From JAEUPI01 sp044222685 (lineage in GTDB: Bacteria > Pseudomonadota > Gammaproteobacteria > Burkholderiales > Burkholderiaceae_C): a stretch of DNA of 64,000 bases. Position 1 is the first letter of the stretch. The number at the start of each line of letters is the position of its first letter. Made by a program: the position numbers and the translations under genes. Under the pieces are notes generated by a model, which was not told the DNA's origin, did not search any database, and saw nothing but the letters and a program-made list of their open reading frames with translations. Below are positions 9,542 to 17,051 of the stretch, one piece after another. Where the stretch lies: positions 5,697 to 69,696 of the forward strand of contig JBGAMU010000013.1 of assembly GCA_044222685.1 (NCBI GenBank), read 5' to 3'.

Positions 9542-9561
9542 GCCCGCGTCGAGCGGGCCTT
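9542..9561. terminator. Bidirectional hairpin terminator between the DUF1631 gene and ctpA
   Basis: The perfect inverted repeat GCCCGC-GTCGA-GCGGGC spans 9542-9558, preceded by AAAGGAAA and followed by CTTC. It lies in the 65-bp gap between two convergent genes and can serve both strands. There is no long T-tract, so the strength is uncertain. Confidence 0.6.
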
Positions 9562-9586
9562 CGGTGTCGCGCCGGCGAGCGGCGGG

Positions 9587-11023
9587 TTACTGCTTGGTGT
9601 CGGCCTCGGCCTTGCGCTCGCTGCTGGTCTTGCTGACGACGACCGGCTTGCCCTTCAGCTGGTTGAGCGCCTGCACGAGCTGGAAGTCCTCGCTGCTGCC
9701 GAACTCGGGCAGCGGCTTGGGCGGCTCCTTGCTCTTGGCTTGCTGGTCTTCCAGGCGCTTGCGGGCCTCTTCGCGCGCCTTTTCGCGGGCCTCGTCCTTC
9801 TTCTCGTCCGGGGTGCCCAGGTGCTTCTCGAGGTCGGCCTCGCGCAGGCGCAGTGCGGCGAACACATTGCCTTCGGCGGTCTCGTCGAGCCAGATGTCGG
9901 GCACGATGCCCTTGGCCTGGATCGAGCGGCCGTTCGGCGTGTAGTAGCGCGCGGTGGTGATCTTCAGCGCGGTGTCGGCGGTGAGCGGGCGCACCGTCTG
10001 CACCGAGCCCTTGCCGAAGGTCTGCGCGCCCATCACGGTGGCGCGCTTGTGGTCCTGCAGCGCGCCGGCGACGATCTCGCTGGCCGATGCCGAGCCTTCG
10101 TTGACCAGCACCACCATCGGGATCGTCTTCAGAGCCGCGGGCAGCTTCTTCAGCGGATCGGCGCCGCCGCGGCGGATGTAGTACTCCGGCGCGGCCTTGA
10201 ACGAGGCCTTCGACTCGGCGATCTGGCCGTTGGTGGACACCACCATCGCGTCGGCCGGTAGGAACGCCGCCGACAACGCCACCGCGCCTTCGAGCAGGCC
10301 GCCGGGGTCGTTGCGCAGGTCGAGCACCAAGCCCTTCAGGTTCGGGTCCTGCTTGTACAGCTCGTCGACCTTGCGCGCGAAGTCGTCGATCGTGCGGTCC
10401 TGGAACTGGCTGACGCGCACCCAGGCGTAACCGGGCTCGATCAGCCTGGCGCGCACGCTCTGCACGCGGATCTCCTCGCGCACGATGTTGACCGGGAAGC
10501 TGCGGTTCTCGCTCTTGCGGAAGATCGTCAGGATCACCTTGGTCGCCGGCTCGCCGCGCATGCGCTTGACGGCCTGGTCCATCGTCAGGCCCTTGACGGC
10601 GGTGTCGTCGATGCGGGTGATCAGGTCGCCGGCCTTGACGCCGGCGCGGAAGGCGGGCGAGCCCTCGATCGGCGACACCACCTTGACCAGGCCGTCTTCC
10701 ATGCCGATCTCGATGCCGACGCCGACGAAGCGGCCGGTGGTGCCTTCGCGGAATTCCTTGAAGGTCTTCTTGTCGAAATACTGCGAGTGCGGGTCGAGCC
10801 CGGCCACCATGCCCGAGATGGCGTCGGTGATCAGCTTCTTCTCGTCGACCGATTCGACGTAGTCGCTCTTCACCATGCCGAAGACGGCGGCCAGCTGTTG
10901 CAGCTCTTCGAGCGGCAGCGGGGCGACCGTGTTGCGGGCAAAGGCCTGCAACTGCATCGTCGCCAGCGCACCGGTGACGGCGCCCAACGCGATGAACCCA
11001 GCGACTTTGAGTTTGGCACCCAT
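9587..11023 (-). CDS. ctpA: C-terminal processing peptidase CtpA (S41 family)
   Basis: The 478-residue protease has an N-terminal membrane anchor or signal (about 6-25, FIALGAVTGALATMQL). A PDZ domain lies at about 95-170 (GVGIEI to RMRGEPATKVILTI). The S41 catalytic domain carries GLVLDLRNDPGGLL at 231-244, the serine motif GSASASEI at 310-317 and the general-base lysine at Lys338 in TFGKGSVQ. It cleaves the C termini of periplasmic proteins. The tail after about 400 is highly charged and probably extended (EKKDEAREKAREEARKRLE). It is monocistronic. A possible -10 (TATACT on the minus strand) is at 11078-11083. Confidence 0.94.
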   Translation of the reverse strand: MGAKLKVAGFIALGAVTGALATMQLQAFARNTVAPLPLEELQQLAAVFGMVKSDYVESVDEKKLITDAISGMVAGLDPHSQYFDKKTFKEFREGTTGRFVGVGIEIGMEDGLVKVVSPIEGSPAFRAGVKAGDLITRIDDTAVKGLTMDQAVKRMRGEPATKVILTIFRKSENRSFPVNIVREEIRVQSVRARLIEPGYAWVRVSQFQDRTIDDFARKVDELYKQDPNLKGLVLDLRNDPGGLLEGAVALSAAFLPADAMVVSTNGQIAESKASFKAAPEYYIRRGGADPLKKLPAALKTIPMVVLVNEGSASASEIVAGALQDHKRATVMGAQTFGKGSVQTVRPLTADTALKITTARYYTPNGRSIQAKGIVPDIWLDETAEGNVFAALRLREADLEKHLGTPDEKKDEAREKAREEARKRLEDQQAKSKEPPKPLPEFGSSEDFQLVQALNQLKGKPVVVSKTSSERKAEADTKQ

Positions 11024-11191
11024 CGATTCCTGCCTTGCCCCGAAGGAAAATGGGGCGTTTCAGAGGTGATTTGCCCCAGTATAAGACCCGGTCCTGGGTT
11101 TGAGCAGGCACCCCCGGGATAGTTGCACCCCGGGATCACGGGCCCGTGGCGCAGGGCTCATCCCGTGGCCCGAGGGGACCGCGCGACCCGT

Positions 11192-12283
11192 TCAGGGTGG
11201 TACTCGCGCGAAGGTGACCACGTGGTCGAGCGCGCTGCGGATGCCGATCCACTCGCCGACCTGGTGATCGTGGTGCGACGGCACGTGCGATCGCACGAGT
11301 TCGCCGCTGGCCAGCCGCAGCGTGTAAAGGAACTCGGAGCCGCGAAACGACTTGTGCTCGATGCGCGCCTTCACCGGCGAGGCGTCGTCGTGCACGATGT
11401 CGTCGGCGCGCAGCAGCAAGTCGCATTCGCCGCCGGGGTAGGCGTCGGGCAGCGGGCATTCGGCCATGTCGCTCATGCGGCCGAACGGCGTCTCCACCAC
11501 TGGCGCGCCGCCGTCCATCGCGATGCGCGCCGGCGTGAACACGCCGTGGCCGATGAAGCCGGCGACGAAGCGCGTGGCCGGCCGGTGGTACAGCGTGTAG
11601 GCGTCGTCCCACTGCTCGAGGCGGCCGCGGTGCATCACGCCGATCAGGTCGGCCAGCGCAAACGCCTCCAGCTGGTCGTGGGTGACGAACAGGGCGGTGA
11701 TGCCGGTGTGCTGCAGGATTGCCCGCACATCGACCGCCAGGCGTTCGCGCAGGTCGACGTCGAGGTTCGAGAACGGCTCGTCGAGCAGCAGCAGCTGCGG
11801 GCGCGGCGCCAGCGCGCGCGCCAGCGCGATGCGCTGCTGCTGGCCGCCCGACAGCTGGTGCGGCAGGCGCTTGGCGGTGTGGGCCAGGCCCACCAGCTCG
11901 AGCATCTCGTGCACCCGGGCATCGGCCTCGGACCGGGGCAGTGCGCGCAGGCCGAAGGCCACGTTGGCGGCCACGCTGAGGTGCGGAAACAGCGCGTAGT
12001 CCTGGAACACCATGCCGATGCGGCGTTCCTCCGGCGGCGCGTGCAGCCCGTGCGCCGCGTCCGACACCGGCTGGCCGGCCACCGTGACCTTGCCGGCGGA
12101 CAGCCGCTCCAGCCCCGCGATGGCCCGCAGCACGGTGGTCTTGCCGCAGCCCGAGGGGCCGATCAGCACGCCGATCTGGCCGTGCGACAGCCCCAGCGAG
12201 ACCCCGTCGACGGCCGGCCGGGAGGGGTCGGCACCAGGGTAGCGGATGCTGACGTGCTCGAGCTGGACGCCCATGGCGCCCAT
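11192..12283 (-). CDS. fbpC: Fe3+-type ABC transporter ATP-binding protein (FbpC/PotA-like)
   Basis: The 363-residue ATPase has Walker A GPSGCGKT, Q-loop FQDYALFPHL, signature LSGGQQQR, Walker B LLLLDEP and switch His in FVTHDQLEAFALAD. A C-terminal regulatory TOBE-like domain follows (about 250-363), typical of the FbpC/CysA/MalK group. ATG 12283 has AGGG five bases upstream; ATG 12274 is also possible. It is divergent from the permease gene at 12353, and a Fur-box-like palindrome lies between them, which supports Fe3+ as substrate. No periplasmic binding protein is encoded here. Confidence 0.88.
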   Translation of the reverse strand: MGAMGVQLEHVSIRYPGADPSRPAVDGVSLGLSHGQIGVLIGPSGCGKTTVLRAIAGLERLSAGKVTVAGQPVSDAAHGLHAPPEERRIGMVFQDYALFPHLSVAANVAFGLRALPRSEADARVHEMLELVGLAHTAKRLPHQLSGGQQQRIALARALAPRPQLLLLDEPFSNLDVDLRERLAVDVRAILQHTGITALFVTHDQLEAFALADLIGVMHRGRLEQWDDAYTLYHRPATRFVAGFIGHGVFTPARIAMDGGAPVVETPFGRMSDMAECPLPDAYPGGECDLLLRADDIVHDDASPVKARIEHKSFRGSEFLYTLRLASGELVRSHVPSHHDHQVGEWIGIRSALDHVVTFARVPP

Positions 12284-12298
12284 GATACCCTGCGGTGT

Positions 12299-12317
12299 AA
12301 TGAGGATTGTTCGCATT
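12299..12317. promoter_or_regulatory. Candidate Fur box in a divergent promoter
   Basis: The 19-bp sequence AATGAGGATTGTTCGCATT is an imperfect palindrome (6 of 9 arm positions pair) and is close to the beta-proteobacterial Fur-box form AATGAGAATTATTCGCATT. It sits in the 69-bp gap between the divergent ATPase and permease genes of an iron-type ABC transporter, where iron-dependent repression of both would be expected. Confidence 0.6.
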
Positions 12318-12352
12318 CGGCCGCCGTTGCTCCGCCGCGCCGCGACCCTGGC

Positions 12353-13978
12353 ATGCGGGCCCTGCTGATCGCCGTCTGTGCCGTGCTGGCGCTGCCGGTG
12401 CTGGGCGTCTGGGCGGCCTGGCTCGGCTTCGATGCCGCGGCCGCCGCCACGCTCGGCCACCTGTGGACCACCGTACTGCCGGCCTACGCGCTGCAATCGC
12501 TGTGGCTCAGCCTGGGCGTGGCGGTCGGCGTGGCGCTGGTCGGCGGCGGCGCGGCCACGCTGGTGGCGCTGTTCGAGTTTCCCGGCCGGCGCGCCTTCGA
12601 ATGGGCCTTGCTGCTGCCGATGGCGATGCCGGCCTACGTGCTGGCCTATGCCTACACCGACGCGCTGCAGCCGAGCGGGCCGGTGCAGTCGTCGCTGCGC
12701 ACACTCGGCGGCGGCGGCGCGGCCGGCGGCGCTTTGTGGCCCGACGTGCGCAGCCTGCCCGGCGCCGTGGTGCTGTTCGTGCTGGCGCTGTATCCGTACG
12801 TCTTCGTGCTGGTGCGCGCCAGCCTGGTCGAGCGCGCCGCCGGCTTGATGGAGGCCGCCCGCCTGCTCGGCGCCGGGCTGCGCCGGCGCCTGTTCGAGGT
12901 GGCGCTGCCGCTGGCCCGGCCGGCGCTGGCCGCCGGCGTGCTGCTGGCGCTGATGGAGACGCTGGCCGACTACGGGGTGGGGTCGTACTTCGGGTTGGCC
13001 ACCTTTACCACCGGCATCTACAAGGCCTGGCTGGCGATGGACGACCGCATCGCCGCCGCCCAGCTGGCGAGCCTGCTGCTGCTGGTGGTGGCGTCGCTGC
13101 TGTGGCTGGAGCGCAGGGCGCAGTCGCGCCTGCGGTTCGCGGGCACCCGGGGCGGGGCGGCGGCGCAGGGGCTCGATGCACGGCCGACCGAGCTGGCCGG
13201 CCCGGCGGCGTGGCTGGCCATGCTCGTTTGCGCCGCGCCGGTGCTGCTGGGCTTCGTATTGCCTTGCGCGTGGCTCGCGCGGCTGGTCTGGATCGAGGCG
13301 GCGCACGGCGGGGTCGGCCTGCCGCTGGCGCGTTTCACCGGCTGGGCCTGGCACACGCTCACGCTGGCTGGCACCGCCGCCGTGCTGGCCACGCTGCTGG
13401 CGATGCTGCTGGGCGCGTGGCAGCGCGCCGAGCCGCCGCGCCAGTGGTCGTGGCTGCGCTCGGGGGCGCGGATCGTCTCGCTCGGCTATGCGGTGCCCGG
13501 CGCGGTGATCGCGGTCGGCCTGCTGCTGCCGCTCGGCTTCGTGCAGGCACGCTGGCCGGGGACGGCGGCCGGCGTCTGGCTCACCTCGACCGCGCTCGGG
13601 CTCGTCTACGCCTACGTCGTGCGCTTCAGCGCGGTGGCGATGCAGTCGGTGCAGTCGGGTTATGCCCGCATTCCCGCGTCGATCGACGACAGCGCGCGGC
13701 TGCTCGGCGCCGGTGTCTGGCGCACCTGGCGCGAGCTGCACCGGCCGCTGCTGCGCCGCTCGGCGTTCGCCGCCGGGCTGCTGGTGTTCGTCGACGTGAT
13801 GAAGGAGCTGCCGGCGACGCTGCTGCTGCGCCCGTTCGGCGTCGACACGCTCGCGGTGGTGGCCTACAACTTCGCGCGCGACGAGCGCCTGGCCGAGGCC
13901 GCGCTGCCGAGCCTGGCGATCGTGGTGGTGGGCCTGCTGCCGGTGGCGCTGCTGTCGCGGGCGATGCGCAGTCGCTGA
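12353..13978 (+). CDS. fbpB: Fe3+-type ABC transporter permease (FbpB-like, fused double unit)
   Basis: The 541-residue permease consists of two similar six-helix halves. Each half carries the EAA-type loop that contacts the ATPase: EAARLLGAGLRRRLFEVALPLARPAL near 165-190 and DDSARLLGAGVWRTWRELHRPLLRR near 445-470. This is the FbpB/SfuB arrangement for ferric iron uptake. ATG 12353 is the first Met of the hydrophobic N terminus (MRALLIAVCAVLAL). It pairs with the divergent ATPase across the Fur-like site. The binding-protein partner must be encoded elsewhere. Confidence 0.88.
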   Translation: MRALLIAVCAVLALPVLGVWAAWLGFDAAAAATLGHLWTTVLPAYALQSLWLSLGVAVGVALVGGGAATLVALFEFPGRRAFEWALLLPMAMPAYVLAYAYTDALQPSGPVQSSLRTLGGGGAAGGALWPDVRSLPGAVVLFVLALYPYVFVLVRASLVERAAGLMEAARLLGAGLRRRLFEVALPLARPALAAGVLLALMETLADYGVGSYFGLATFTTGIYKAWLAMDDRIAAAQLASLLLLVVASLLWLERRAQSRLRFAGTRGGAAAQGLDARPTELAGPAAWLAMLVCAAPVLLGFVLPCAWLARLVWIEAAHGGVGLPLARFTGWAWHTLTLAGTAAVLATLLAMLLGAWQRAEPPRQWSWLRSGARIVSLGYAVPGAVIAVGLLLPLGFVQARWPGTAAGVWLTSTALGLVYAYVVRFSAVAMQSVQSGYARIPASIDDSARLLGAGVWRTWRELHRPLLRRSAFAAGLLVFVDVMKELPATLLLRPFGVDTLAVVAYNFARDERLAEAALPSLAIVVVGLLPVALLSRAMRSR

Positions 13979-14001
13979 GGCCGCGCGCCACAATCGAGTC
14001 C

Positions 14002-14751
14002 ATGCTCCATCACGCCGATCGCGTGCTGCGCCTGGCCGGCGCCACCAACTTTCGCGACCTGGGCGGCTACGCCGCACCGGGCGGCCGCATCGTGCGCTGG
14101 CGGCGCCTGTTCCGCTCGGAGCATCTGGCCGGTCTGTCGAAGGAAGACCACGCCGCGTTGGCCGAATTAGGCGTGACGCGCACCTTCGACTTTCGCGGCG
14201 AGGCCGAGCGCGCCGCCACGCCGTATCGGCTGGAGGGCGTGGTACAGCATGCGCTGACGATCGAGCCGACGGTGGTGCAGCGACTGCAGGAGTTGCTGCT
14301 GTCCGGCACGAGAGTGACGCCGTCCGTGGTGGAGGCGCTGATGAAGGAGCTCTACCGCGGCCTCGTCAATGACCAGGCGCATCGCTTCTCGGCGTTGTTC
14401 GAGCATCTGCTGCAGTCCGATGCGCCGCTGGTGATGCACTGCACCGCCGGCAAGGATCGCACCGGCGTCGCCGCCGCGCTGATCCTGCTGGCGCTCGGCG
14501 TGCCGCGCGACGTGGTGGTCGACGACTACCTGCTGAGCAACCTGCACTACCGCCGCCCGCCCGCGCCGGCGGGCGAGATTGCGGCCGACGCGCTGGCCGT
14601 GGTGTGGCAGGTGCAGGACGGCTTCCTGCATGCCGCGTTGCGGGCCATCGACGACGACCATGGCGGTGTCGATCGTTACCTCGAACGCCGGCTCGGCCTG
14701 AGCCGCGCGGCGCGCGACGCGCTGGCGGCGCGTTACCTCCAGCCCGCCTGA
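14002..14751 (+). CDS. Tyrosine-protein phosphatase (Y_phosphatase3 / PtpA-B type)
   Basis: This 249-residue protein contains the N-terminal substrate motif NFRDLGGY (16-23), typical of bacterial MptpB/LipA-type tyrosine phosphatases, and the P-loop HCTAGKDRTG with the nucleophile Cys147 and Arg153. Lys151 in the loop is a feature of phosphatases that accept phosphoinositides as well as phosphotyrosine. No signal peptide is present. It starts 23 bases after the permease stop and may be co-transcribed, without an obvious functional link. The substrate is unknown. Confidence 0.9.
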   Translation: MLHHADRVLRLAGATNFRDLGGYAAPGGRIVRWRRLFRSEHLAGLSKEDHAALAELGVTRTFDFRGEAERAATPYRLEGVVQHALTIEPTVVQRLQELLLSGTRVTPSVVEALMKELYRGLVNDQAHRFSALFEHLLQSDAPLVMHCTAGKDRTGVAAALILLALGVPRDVVVDDYLLSNLHYRRPPAPAGEIAADALAVVWQVQDGFLHAALRAIDDDHGGVDRYLERRLGLSRAARDALAARYLQPA

Positions 14752-14786
14752 GTGCGGGCGCGAACCCCAGGAACCGGGAGCCACCC

Positions 14787-15773
14787 ATGCGTGCAGCGTT
14801 CTACGAATCCGTCGGCTCGGCGCGCGAGGTGCTGCAGCTCGCCGACCTGCCCGACCCCACGCCGGCGCCTGGCGAGGTGCGCGTGCGCGTGCAATGGTCC
14901 GGCGTCAACCCATCGGACGTGAAGAGCCGCGGCGGCCTGCGCAGCAGGGTGATGCCGTTTCCGCGCGTGATCCCGCACAGCGACGGCATGGGCGTGATCG
15001 ACGCGGTCGGCGAGGGCGTGAGCGCGGCTCGCGTCGGCGAACGCGTCTGGTTGTGGAACGCGGCCTGGGGCCGGCCGCACGGCACCGCGGCGCAGCTGAT
15101 CTGCCTGCCGCAGCGCCAGGCGGTGCCGCTGCCCGAGGGCGTGAGCGGCGAGGCCGGCGCCTGCCTGGGCATCCCCGCGCTCACCGCGATGCACGCGGTG
15201 CTGATGGACGGCGGCGTGGCCGGCAAGCGCGTGCTCATCGCCGGCGGTGCCGGCGCGGTGAGCCACTTCGCCCTGCAGCTGGCCAGTCGCATGGGCGCCG
15301 CGCAGCTGATCACCACCGTGAGCAGCGAGGCCAAGGCGGCGCTGGCCCGCGCGGCCGGCGCCGACGTGGCGCTGAACTACAAGAGCGAGGCAGTGGTCGA
15401 GCGCGTGCGCGACCTCACGCACGGCAAGGGGCTGGACCGCATCATCGAGCTCGACCTGGCGGTGAATGGCGCGCTCGACCTCGACATGCTGCGCACCGGC
15501 GGCGAGCTGGTGGTCTACGGCAGCAGCCCGCAGCCGCTGAACCTGCCGTTTCCGGTGCTGCTGTCGAAGAACCTGCAGTTGAAGTTCTTCATGGTCTACC
15601 ACCTCGACGAGGGCGATCGCGCCCGCGCAACCAGCGCGTTGCAGCGCCTGCTGGCGCGCCACGAGCTCGTGCACAACATCGCGCTGCGCTTGCCGCTCGA
15701 GCGCATCGTCGACGCGCACGAAGCGGTGGAGCAGGGGCGCACGGTGGGCAATGTCGTGCTGCAGGTGAGCTGA
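14787..15773 (+). CDS. NADPH:quinone reductase-like MDR oxidoreductase
   Basis: The 328-residue protein is a zinc-free medium-chain dehydrogenase/reductase of the quinone oxidoreductase (Qor) group. It has the N-terminal GroES-like domain (APGEVRVRVQWSGVNPSD, 25-43) and a nucleotide-binding motif around 150-165 in which the usual AASGGVG is changed to AGGAGAV. It lacks the structural-zinc cysteines. It would reduce quinones or enones with NADPH. GGAACCGGGAG precedes the start. It is followed 26 bases later by the CitE-like gene, suggesting a two-gene unit. Confidence 0.85.
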   Translation: MRAAFYESVGSAREVLQLADLPDPTPAPGEVRVRVQWSGVNPSDVKSRGGLRSRVMPFPRVIPHSDGMGVIDAVGEGVSAARVGERVWLWNAAWGRPHGTAAQLICLPQRQAVPLPEGVSGEAGACLGIPALTAMHAVLMDGGVAGKRVLIAGGAGAVSHFALQLASRMGAAQLITTVSSEAKAALARAAGADVALNYKSEAVVERVRDLTHGKGLDRIIELDLAVNGALDLDMLRTGGELVVYGSSPQPLNLPFPVLLSKNLQLKFFMVYHLDEGDRARATSALQRLLARHELVHNIALRLPLERIVDAHEAVEQGRTVGNVVLQVS

Positions 15774-15799
15774 GCGCGGCCGCGTCACACGGACGACCC

Positions 15800-16735
15800 A
15801 TGCCACGGCCCGATCCCGACCTGCGCCGCACCTGGTTGTTCGGCCCCGGTGCCGACGCGTCGGTGCACGAGGCCATGCTGGCCAGCGGCGCCGACGCGCT
15901 GATCGTCGACCTCGAGGACTTCACGCCGCCGGCGCGGCGCCCCGAGGCGCGCGCTCGGCTGGCCGGCTGGGCCGCGGATTGCCGGAAGGCGGATTGCATC
16001 GTCGTCGCCATTCGCATCAATCAACTCGACCATGCCGATGGCCTCGCCGACCTGGCGGCCGCGATGAACGCGCGGCCCGATGTGGTGGCCTACCCCATGG
16101 CCGAACGCGCCGATCAACTGCGTGCGCTTGACTCTGCGGTGTCGAGCTGGGAGTCCACGCTCGGCCTGCCGGCCGGCAGCGTGGAGCTGCTGCCGGTGTG
16201 CGAGACGGCGCTCGGCGTCGTGGATGTGCGCAAGCTCGCGGCCGCCAGCCCGCGCGTGCGCTGCGCGCTGCTCGGCGCCGAAGACCTCGCCAACGACCTG
16301 TGCGCCGAGCGTGGCCCCGATGCCGTGGAGCTCGACCACGCGCGCCGGCGCTTCGTGCTGGAGTGCCGCGCCGCGGGCATCGAGCCGATCGACGCGCCCT
16401 ACACCTTCAGCGACGTCGACGGTGCCGTGCGCGAGGCGGCCTACGCGCGGCGGCTGGGCTACCGTAGCAAGAGCCTGGTGCGGCCCGAGCACGCTGCCGC
16501 GCTGAATGCGGCGCTCACGCCCGACGAGGCCGCGCTGCGTCATGCGCACGCGGTGGTGCAGGCCTTCGAGGCCGCCCGCGCGCGCGGCGAGGAGCGTGCG
16601 TTGGTGGACGGCCTGTGGGTGGAGGTGCCCACGGTGCGCAACGCAAGGCGGGTGATCGAGCGCGCAGAGCGGTTGCGGTCCGGACCTGGGCGTGATCGTG
16701 CAATGGTCCCACCGACAGGAATCGAAGCCTCCTAG
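15800..16735 (+). CDS. HpcH/HpaI or CitE-like aldolase/citrate lyase family protein
   Basis: The 311-residue protein starts with the CitE-type strand LFGPGADASVHEAMLASGADALIVDLEDFTP. It has the Mg-binding acidic residues in PVCETALGVV and LLGAEDLAND, and a CoA-lyase-type C terminus (VDGLWVEVPTVRNARRVIERA). It probably cleaves or forms a C-C bond in an acyl-CoA such as citramalyl-CoA or malyl-CoA. The last ~12 codons (AMVPPTGIEAS) coincide with an attachment-site-like sequence, so the native C terminus may have been replaced by integration of an element. The remaining catalytic core is full length. Confidence 0.85.
   Translation: MPRPDPDLRRTWLFGPGADASVHEAMLASGADALIVDLEDFTPPARRPEARARLAGWAADCRKADCIVVAIRINQLDHADGLADLAAAMNARPDVVAYPMAERADQLRALDSAVSSWESTLGLPAGSVELLPVCETALGVVDVRKLAAASPRVRCALLGAEDLANDLCAERGPDAVELDHARRRFVLECRAAGIEPIDAPYTFSDVDGAVREAAYARRLGYRSKSLVRPEHAAALNAALTPDEAALRHAHAVVQAFEAARARGEERALVDGLWVEVPTVRNARRVIERAERLRSGPGRDRAMVPPTGIEAS
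16703..16728 (-). other. Attachment-site-like sequence (tRNA 3-prime-end-like)
   Basis: On the minus strand this segment reads TTCGATTCCTGTCGG followed by TGGGACCA, which resembles a T-loop, acceptor strand and encoded CCA of a tRNA 3-prime end. No 5-prime tRNA half is present next to it. It lies at the junction between chromosomal genes and a recombinase remnant. This is what a duplicated attachment site would look like if the intact tRNA is at the far end of the element, outside the window. The match is by eye only; the implied acceptor stem is unusual. Confidence 0.35.
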
Positions 16736-16868
16736 GAACAACTGACGCCGGTTTCGTTATCTGCCCCCAGAACTGCCCCCAAGTCTCTGCCGCGCAGGCC
16801 ACGGGCGAGCTCAATAGCTCTGCCAGGCGGTCGATGTCTTCCTGCGCGTCGCTTTTTCGACGTGCTCT
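16736..16868 (-). pseudogene. C-terminal remnant of a tyrosine recombinase (integrase)
   Basis: The minus-strand frame reads KSDAQEDIDRLAELLSS, then AETWGQFWGQITKP. The WGQFWGQ ending and its position against an attachment-like sequence are typical of the C terminus of phage/ICE-type integrases. No catalytic domain (R-H-R-Y) is present; upstream the frame runs into an unrelated TPP-enzyme fragment. The frame has no stop before the attachment-like site. It is therefore a scar of integration or recombination. The assignment rests on a short segment. Confidence 0.4.
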
Positions 16869-17017
16869 GCTCGTGGCGCACCTGGATGAAACGGATGCCG
16901 GCCTCGGGGAACAGGGCTAGAGGGTCCATGAAGGCCGACCCCACGATGCCCAACGTACTCGACGCCTTCCTTGCGCAGCGCCTCGACCATGGCTTCGCAA
17001 CCGGAGATTCTCGGCAT
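16866..17017 (-). pseudogene. Truncated, frameshifted N terminus of a TPP enzyme (sulfoacetaldehyde acetyltransferase/acetolactate synthase-like)
   Basis: ATG 17017 opens MPRISGCEAMVEALRKEGVEYV, the standard start of thiamine-pyrophosphate enzymes. After codon 22 the homology moves to another frame (GIVGSAFMDPLALFPEAG then IRFIQVRHEQ), so a small indel has occurred. The glutamate of RHEQ would be the TPP-activating residue. Homology then stops abruptly at about 16,866, where the integrase remnant begins. VGSAFMDPLxLFP is closest in my memory to Xsc-type proteins. It follows the amidase stop by 34 bases and was probably the last gene of that operon. Confidence 0.6.
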
Positions 17018-17051
17018 GTGTTCTCGTCCTCGGCGGATAGTGGTTGGGTTG

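Noticed and set aside
11112..11148. Repeated ACCCCGGGAT-like strings and the palindrome CACGGGCCCGTG near the 3-prime end of fbpC
   Set aside because: Short GC-rich repeats are frequent by chance in this composition; no link to an operator or terminator could be supported.
16703..16728. A complete tRNA gene
   Set aside because: Only a 3-prime-end-like string is present; no D-arm, anticodon arm or 5-prime acceptor strand can be folded next to it.
16515..16814. Minus-strand open frame through the integrase remnant into the CitE-like gene as an intact protein
   Set aside because: Only the first ~35 codons look recombinase-like; the rest is antisense to a well-supported gene.
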